Below, piece after piece: positions 59,669-64,000 of a stretch of DNA of 64,000 bases; position 1 is the stretch's first letter, and the number at the start of each line of letters is the position of its first letter. The stretch spans positions 1 to 64,000 of the forward strand of contig NZ_AKJG01000048.1 in the NCBI RefSeq assembly GCF_000282455.1. Direction: 5' to 3'. The notes under the pieces are model-generated. The model searched no databases. It was not told the origin of the DNA and saw only the letters and a list, made by a program, of their open reading frames with translations. The stretch is from Pseudomonas sp. GM74 (GTDB taxonomy: Bacteria > Pseudomonadota > Gammaproteobacteria > Pseudomonadales > Pseudomonadaceae). Both the position numbers and the translations under genes were made by a program.

Positions 59669-60046
59669 ATGAGCGAACTCAAACGCGTCGAGCGTATCGA
59701 ATCCACCCCGTTCCAGAGCCCTTCCGAACAGAACGTGCAGGGCTGGGAACGCGTCGGCTCCCTGGCCGGCGGCGTGGTGATGGTGGGCAAGGGCCTGCGG
59801 CGTGGCGGGATCTTTGGCCTGATCCAGGTGGCCATTGGCGGCGTGGCCCTGGCCCGTGGCATTACCGGACACAGCTCGGCGAAAAGCCTGCTGGAGAAAG
59901 GCCGTCAGGACATGAACAACGTGCGGGCGAAAATCCAGCGGGCGGGTGAAGAGCTGAAGACGCTGAAGGCCAATGCCGAAGCGGCGACCAAAACTGCGAC
60001 CGTTACCGGGAATGATTCGTTGAAGTCGCCGAAGGCCGGGGTTTGA
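59669..60046 (+). CDS. Small membrane-associated protein (DUF2892-like)
   Basis: 125 residues with a glycine-rich hydrophobic middle (SLAGGVVMVGKGL, GLIQVAIGGVALARGI) and a helical C-terminal tail rich in K, E and A (KIQRAGEELKTLKANAEA). Resembles short DUF2892-type inner-membrane proteins; function unknown. ATG at 59669 with TGGAGAC before it. Confidence 0.65.
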   Translation: MSELKRVERIESTPFQSPSEQNVQGWERVGSLAGGVVMVGKGLRRGGIFGLIQVAIGGVALARGITGHSSAKSLLEKGRQDMNNVRAKIQRAGEELKTLKANAEAATKTATVTGNDSLKSPKAGV

Positions 60047-60072
60047 TCCAACAGTTTCGGTGAGGCTACTGG

Positions 60073-60157
60073 CCTCTTCGCGAGCAAGCCCGCTCCCACA
60101 TTGGTTTTGTGTCTGGCACAGATCAAATGTGGGAGCGGGCTTGCTCGCGAATGGCGG
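60073..60157. repeat. REP pair (BIME)
   Basis: CTCTTCGCGAGCAAGCCCGCTCCCACA and inverted TGTGGGAGCGGGCTTGCTCGCGAAT between two convergent genes. Confidence 0.9.
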
Positions 60158-60159
60158 TA

Positions 60160-61389
60160 TTACTGAATCAACTCGGTACTGAGCACTTTTGAAGACCCAC
60201 CGATCACGCTCTCGCTGAGTTGAACAAACGCCTGGGTATCGATATCCCCCAGCCGCATCGCCCCGCGCAACACATCATCCAGCGAACGCTTGTTGTGTGT
60301 TTTCAGGCGAATCTCGCGGTCCAGTTCCTGCAGCAACACCACCGCCCTGGCCACCTGCGCCGGGCTGACCTGCTCACCGCGCAGCGTGGTGACTTTCTGG
60401 CTGCTCTTGACCAGTTTGCCGTGCAGGTTCTCAAAGCGCTCATCGCTCATGCCGCCAGCCCGGCGCACCAGCTCGATGGCGTAATACTCGGCAAAGCCTT
60501 CGCTGATCCAGTCACTGCGCCGGGTGCCGTTGATCCGCCCGAACTCCTGGGCCAACTCACGGACCAGGGCGCTAGTGCCACTTTCGCTGACCAACGGCAG
60601 ACGGCTGTTGAGATAGATCGACTCGTGGGCCGACTGGCTGCCGCGCCACATTGGGTCATTGGCCCCGACGATCAGCAGTTTGCCCGGGTGTCGCGGATAC
60701 AGAGCCTGCACTTGCGGCCAGACGAAGGTCAGCAGCGTCAGCACATCCATGCGGCGCATGCCCTGCCCCAGCGGCGAAGCGACGGTGACTTCGGTCTCGC
60801 CCAGACGAGTACGGCGGCTGCCGAGCTGGCCTGCGAGCATCCAGCCCGTGGGCCGGTCGAACAGTCGGGAAGGGTTATCGATACGGAATTTGTTCGGGCC
60901 GATTCGTGGCCACGCGGTTTCAACGCTTTTCCAGCCACCGGGCAGCTCGAATTCGAGGCGTGCAACCAGTTCGATGCCGTCCAGTTGATCGAGTCTGGCA
61001 GCCGGCACCAGATCGTCGCCGCGCATCAACGCCCAGTTTGGCGTCATGCGCGTGTCGACGCTGCCGCTCTTGCGCCCGTGGCTGATGTTCACGCGGTAGG
61101 TCAGGCTGGCCTTGTCGGCGGTCGGATACCAGACACCGCGCGCCGCTTTGCCGAGGGTCAGTTGCCATTGGCCGTCAGCCTTGAAATCACTGTAGCGGCT
61201 GCCGTCGCCGAGGTTGAAATCCAGGCTGCGTACCGCCGAGCCCTGGGCGAGCGTCAGGCGCACTTCGGCCTGATCGCTCTGGGGCAACAGGTGCACGTGA
61301 TAATCCAGGTTTACCTTGTTCCCAGCCCATGCGGGCGCCTTCACGGCCAGTAATCCCACGACACATGCCTGCCGCCATCCCACAGTCAT
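60160..61389 (-). CDS. Secreted M1/M61-like protein lacking the HEXXH zinc site
   Basis: 409 residues with a signal peptide (CVVGLLAVKAPAWA). The fold hints at the gluzincin peptidases: a beta-rich N-terminal half (KVNLDYHVHLLPQS), then VRELAQEFGR and SDWISEGFAEYYAIEL, matching the HEXXH...EGF layout. But the HEXXH is replaced by RELAQ: both zinc-binding histidines are missing while the Glu is kept. It is therefore probably catalytically inactive, perhaps a binding protein. ATG at 61389 with GAAGGAG five bases before it. Confidence 0.7.
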   Translation of the reverse strand: MTVGWRQACVVGLLAVKAPAWAGNKVNLDYHVHLLPQSDQAEVRLTLAQGSAVRSLDFNLGDGSRYSDFKADGQWQLTLGKAARGVWYPTADKASLTYRVNISHGRKSGSVDTRMTPNWALMRGDDLVPAARLDQLDGIELVARLEFELPGGWKSVETAWPRIGPNKFRIDNPSRLFDRPTGWMLAGQLGSRRTRLGETEVTVASPLGQGMRRMDVLTLLTFVWPQVQALYPRHPGKLLIVGANDPMWRGSQSAHESIYLNSRLPLVSESGTSALVRELAQEFGRINGTRRSDWISEGFAEYYAIELVRRAGGMSDERFENLHGKLVKSSQKVTTLRGEQVSPAQVARAVVLLQELDREIRLKTHNKRSLDDVLRGAMRLGDIDTQAFVQLSESVIGGSSKVLSTELIQ

Positions 61390-61424
61390 ACACACTCCTT
61401 CGTGAAATGTTGAACCTCAGGCCA

Positions 61425-61874
61425 TCAGCCCGCGCGGAAAATCAGGTGATCTTCCCAATCATCTTCCGGCACGCTGCCTTCGGCGAGCATGCGCCCGGAC
61501 TGCGAGATCCCCTCGTGATGAACGGCATCGCGATCACCGCACACCAGGTGATGCCACAACGGCAGGTCCTTGCCTTCGCTGACCAGGCGATAGCCGCAGG
61601 TCGGCGGCAGCCATTTGAATTCGTCAGCCTTGCCCGGCGTGAGCTGGATACAGTCCGGTACGGAGTCACGACGGTTGGGATAGTCTTTGCACTGGCAGGT
61701 TTTCAGGTCCAGCAGTTTGCAGGCGATGCGCGTGTAATAGACGCTGTTGTCGTCTTCGTCTTCAAGCTTTTGCAGGCAGCACAATCCACAGCCGTCGCAC
61801 AGCGACTCCCATTCCTCCTGATCGAGTTGATCGAGGGTCTTGCGTATCCAGAACGGTTCTACTTTGGCGGCCAT
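61425..61874 (-). CDS. YcgN-family cysteine cluster protein (UPF0153/UPF0260)
   Basis: 149 residues with a distinctive Cys cluster: [36 protein letters not shown] and [23 protein letters not shown]. Fits the YcgN/YkgJ group, presumed to bind metal or an iron-sulfur cluster; function unknown. Start ATG at 61874. Immediately downstream of its neighbour is a 36-bp gap, so it may share a transcript with the gene at 60160. Confidence 0.9.
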   Translation of the reverse strand: MAAKVEPFWIRKTLDQLDQEEWESLCDGCGLCCLQKLEDEDDNSVYYTRIACKLLDLKTCQCKDYPNRRDSVPDCIQLTPGKADEFKWLPPTCGYRLVSEGKDLPLWHHLVCGDRDAVHHEGISQSGRMLAEGSVPEDDWEDHLIFRAG

Positions 61875-62038
61875 GGTTCGAGTATCGACATCAGGTGGTG
61901 AAAAGGCCGCCAGTCTAGTGCCCGCAGCCCCGCGGGCCAAGCATTGGCGACTGTCGGTAGAACGGGCTTGTCAGTTATTGCGCTGACAAGTAGGGTTTTG
62001 CGTTGCTCCCACTTTCAAACGTAGCCAGGAATCTCTAG

Positions 62039-62632
62039 ATGAGTGCCAACCCACGCGTTGCCGATTACGCCATTCACCCTCAGTTCACCGATCGCTGGTC
62101 GCCCCGCGCCTTCACTGGCGAAACGATTCCAGAGCAAACCCTGCTGAGCTTCTTCGAAGCCGCCCGCTGGGCACCCTCGGCCTACAACTCGCAACCCTGG
62201 CGCTTTCTTTACGCACGTCGCGACACGCCGAACTGGGAGCGTTACCTGGGCCTGTTGAACGAATTCAACCGCAGCTGGGCGCAACACGCCTCGGCCCTGG
62301 TGATCGTGATTTCGAAAACCACCTTCACCGCGCCTGGCGCCAGCGAAGAAACCCCGGCCCTGTGGCACACCTTCGACACCGGTTCCGCCTGGGGTCACCT
62401 GGCCTTGCAAGCGAGCCTGAGCGGCTGGCACACCCACGGCATGGCCGGTTTCGACCAGGAGCTTACTCGCAAGGAGCTGAACATTCCTGAAGGCTACGCC
62501 CTGCACGCCGCCGTTGCCGTGGGCAAGCTGGGGGACAAGGCGAGCCTGGCGGATTACCTGCAGGCCCGAGAAGAACCAAGCCCGCGTCGTCCATTGAGCG
62601 AGCTGGCGGCTGAAGGCGACTTCACCCTCTAA
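62039..62632 (+). CDS. Nitroreductase-family flavoprotein
   Basis: 197 residues of the FMN-dependent nitroreductase fold: FTDRWSPRAFTGE, FFEAARWAPSAYNSQPWRF (FMN-binding) and GSAWGHLALQASLSGW. Would reduce quinones or nitro compounds with NAD(P)H; the natural substrate is unknown. ATG at 62039. Confidence 0.9.
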   Translation: MSANPRVADYAIHPQFTDRWSPRAFTGETIPEQTLLSFFEAARWAPSAYNSQPWRFLYARRDTPNWERYLGLLNEFNRSWAQHASALVIVISKTTFTAPGASEETPALWHTFDTGSAWGHLALQASLSGWHTHGMAGFDQELTRKELNIPEGYALHAAVAVGKLGDKASLADYLQAREEPSPRRPLSELAAEGDFTL

Positions 62633-62648
62633 GCCATACTGAAAATCC

Positions 62649-62741
62649 CTGTGGGAGCGAGCTTGCTCGCGATGGCGGTAGGACAGTCAACATTGATGTT
62701 GAATATGCCGGCCTCATCGCGAGCAAGCTCGCTCCCACAGT
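62649..62741. repeat. REP pair (BIME)
   Basis: CTGTGGGAGCGAGCTTGCTCGCGAT and inverted ATCGCGAGCAAGCTCGCTCCCACAG, a sequence variant (GCGAGC instead of GCGGGC), between two convergent genes. Confidence 0.9.
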
Positions 62742-62755
62742 TTTTGAGGGTGACT

Positions 62756-63688
62756 TCAGTACCCGCGATCGAAATCCACTTCCCCGCGTAACGCCTCTCC
62801 CGCCTGATACGCCCGCAGGTTCTCGACAAACAGCTTCACCATCATCGAAGGCGAAGTCGGTGCCGAGCTGTGGCCGGTCAGCAGCAGGCCCCAGGCCGTC
62901 CAGAACGGATGACGCTGGGGCAAGGGTTCCTGACGGCACACATCGATCACCGCGCCCGCCAGATGCCCTTCCTTCAAGGCATCCACCAGATCCGCATCGA
63001 CCACCGCCACACCGCGCCCGGCGTTGATGAACAACCCGGTCGGCTTGAATTGCCTGAACAGCGCCGCGTCGTAGATATCGTGGGTTTCCACGGTGTTCGG
63101 CAGCAGATTGACCACGTAGTCGACTTCACCGACCAGCCGCGGCAGATCCGCCAGTGAACCGACTTCGATAAACGGTACCTGCTCCCGCGCGCTGCTAGCC
63201 ACGCCATACAACTCGACGCCGAACGGTACGAGGAACTGCGCGACACTTTGACCGATATCACCTGTGCCGACGATCAACACCTTGCGCCCCGCCAGGCTCT
63301 GGCCATGGCGACTGTCCCACTTGCGCTCGACCTGGCTGACCAGTCGCGCCAGCACTTCACGTTCGTGACCGAGCATGTACGTGAGCACGTACTCGGCCAT
63401 GACCTGGCCGAAGATTCCGACCGCACGGGTCAGCCGATAGTGCCGCGGCAAGCCATCGGCCAGCAGCGGCGTGATACCGGCCCAGGTCGATTGCAGCCAT
63501 TGCGGTTGATGGCCCTGGCGTAACAGTGTCGCCAGCAAATCAGGCTGGCCGAGCCACACCGGGCAATCGGCGGCCTGGCTGGCCAGTTCGGCGGAATCAC
63601 CGCTGGTCAGCACCTCCAGGTCCGGTGCCGCCTCGCGCAACAGTTGGGCGTACACCGGGTGGTCGTGTTCAGCAATCAGGACGCGCAT
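62756..63688 (-). CDS. D-2-hydroxyacid dehydrogenase
   Basis: 310 residues: NAD-binding LIVGTGDIGQSVAQFL, catalytic arginine in INAGRGVAVVD, glutamate in DVCRQEPLPQ, and histidine in TGHSSAP. Typical of glyoxylate/hydroxypyruvate reductase-like members; substrate not defined. ATG at 63688. Confidence 0.9.
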   Translation of the reverse strand: MRVLIAEHDHPVYAQLLREAAPDLEVLTSGDSAELASQAADCPVWLGQPDLLATLLRQGHQPQWLQSTWAGITPLLADGLPRHYRLTRAVGIFGQVMAEYVLTYMLGHEREVLARLVSQVERKWDSRHGQSLAGRKVLIVGTGDIGQSVAQFLVPFGVELYGVASSAREQVPFIEVGSLADLPRLVGEVDYVVNLLPNTVETHDIYDAALFRQFKPTGLFINAGRGVAVVDADLVDALKEGHLAGAVIDVCRQEPLPQRHPFWTAWGLLLTGHSSAPTSPSMMVKLFVENLRAYQAGEALRGEVDFDRGY

Positions 63689-63724
63689 GCTTCAAACCTT
63701 TCAAAAACGGTGCAGACGGCCGCC

Positions 63725-63743
63725 GACGGAGCAGTGCTCCGTC
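63725..63743. terminator. Short palindrome between the last two genes
   Basis: GACGGAGCA-G-TGCTCCGTC, a 9-bp stem, 65 bp past the stop of the minus-strand partial gene. No T-run, so a weak terminator at most. Confidence 0.4.
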
Positions 63744-63807
63744 GATGCCGCCATCGCTAAAATCAATCAATGTTTCATAACCACTCTGAACAGAGCCTGT
63801 CTGCCGC

Positions 63808-64000
63808 TCACACCGGATCGTTGCGACGCAACAACTCTTCCGGCAAGTGCTCGATGTACTCGTCTTCGGCAGGTGGCATTTGCAGGTGATAGCCCTGTTT
63901 TTCAAGGTTTTCCAGCACGACCGCGATGTCCTCGCGCGACAGTTTGCGCTCGGGGGTCAGCACCAGATCGAACGCGTGGATGGCCTTGCCGAAGGCTGCC
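63808..64000 (-). CDS. Partial C-terminus of a conserved small protein
   Basis: The last 63 codons of a minus-strand gene whose start lies beyond the window. It reads [20 protein letters not shown], then a mainly helical, acidic stretch and an end at RRNDPV (TGA at 63808-63810). Codon use is typical of the genome and the frame is clean; no family assigned. Confidence 0.6.
   Translation of the reverse strand, partial: AAFGKAIHAFDLVLTPERKLSREDIAVVLENLEKQGYHLQMPPAEDEYIEHLPEELLRRNDPV

Overview
The window looks like chromosomal DNA of a Pseudomonas species, most likely of the P. fluorescens group. The reasons are GC-rich coding with C/G-ending codons, the typical short palindromic repeats beginning GTGGGAGCGGGCTTGC in several intergenic gaps, and gene neighbours such as hrpA, aceK, lpxO, cysK, pxpABC and a YcgN-type protein. 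No rRNA, tRNA, CRISPR array or complete insertion sequence was seen. All functions come from reading motifs; nothing was searched against a database.

Layout. (1) 0-13.3 kb is core-like: aquaporin aqpZ, a GNAT-like protein, an outer-membrane porin, a ketoacyl-ACP synthase III, the RNA helicase hrpA, isocitrate dehydrogenase kinase/phosphatase aceK and two EamA-type transporters. (2) 13.8-36.2 kb is a surface-polysaccharide island, A/T-richer in places and without the REP elements found elsewhere. A minus-strand series of tightly spaced, often overlapping genes (36.2 down to 17.3 kb) encodes dTDP-L-rhamnose synthesis (rfbBDAC), an ABC O-polysaccharide exporter (wzm/wzt), a 1398-residue multidomain glycosyltransferase, an OafA-like acyltransferase, GDP-D-rhamnose synthesis (rmd, gmd, manC-type enzyme), a small lipoprotein and a sulfotransferase. 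Facing them on the plus strand is a two-gene PAPS-making operon, an N-terminally extended CysD and a fused CysN-CysC. (3) 36.6-42.3 kb: lpxO, cysK, a DUF748-like protein and a MoxR/VWA pair. (4) 42.3-47.2 kb: pxpCBA (5-oxoprolinase) with an MFS carrier and a divergent LysR regulator. (5) 47.2-52.5 kb: a siderophore operon with one NIS synthetase, an MFS exporter and a TonB-dependent receptor behind a Fur-box-like site. (6) 52.5-64 kb: mixed housekeeping and hypothetical genes.

How it fits together. The most interesting unit is the island. It carries the means to make both rhamnose enantiomers, assemble and export a glycan, acylate it, and, unusually for Pseudomonas, make PAPS and transfer sulfate. 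This resembles the rhizobial NodP/NodQ/NodH logic and suggests a sulfated O-polysaccharide (inference). The large glycosyltransferase contains 22 near-perfect 14-residue coiled-coil units that could act as a chain-length ruler, and Wzt has a C-terminal glycan-binding-type domain. The lipoprotein and the acyltransferase C-terminus share an apparently undescribed cysteine-bracketed domain.
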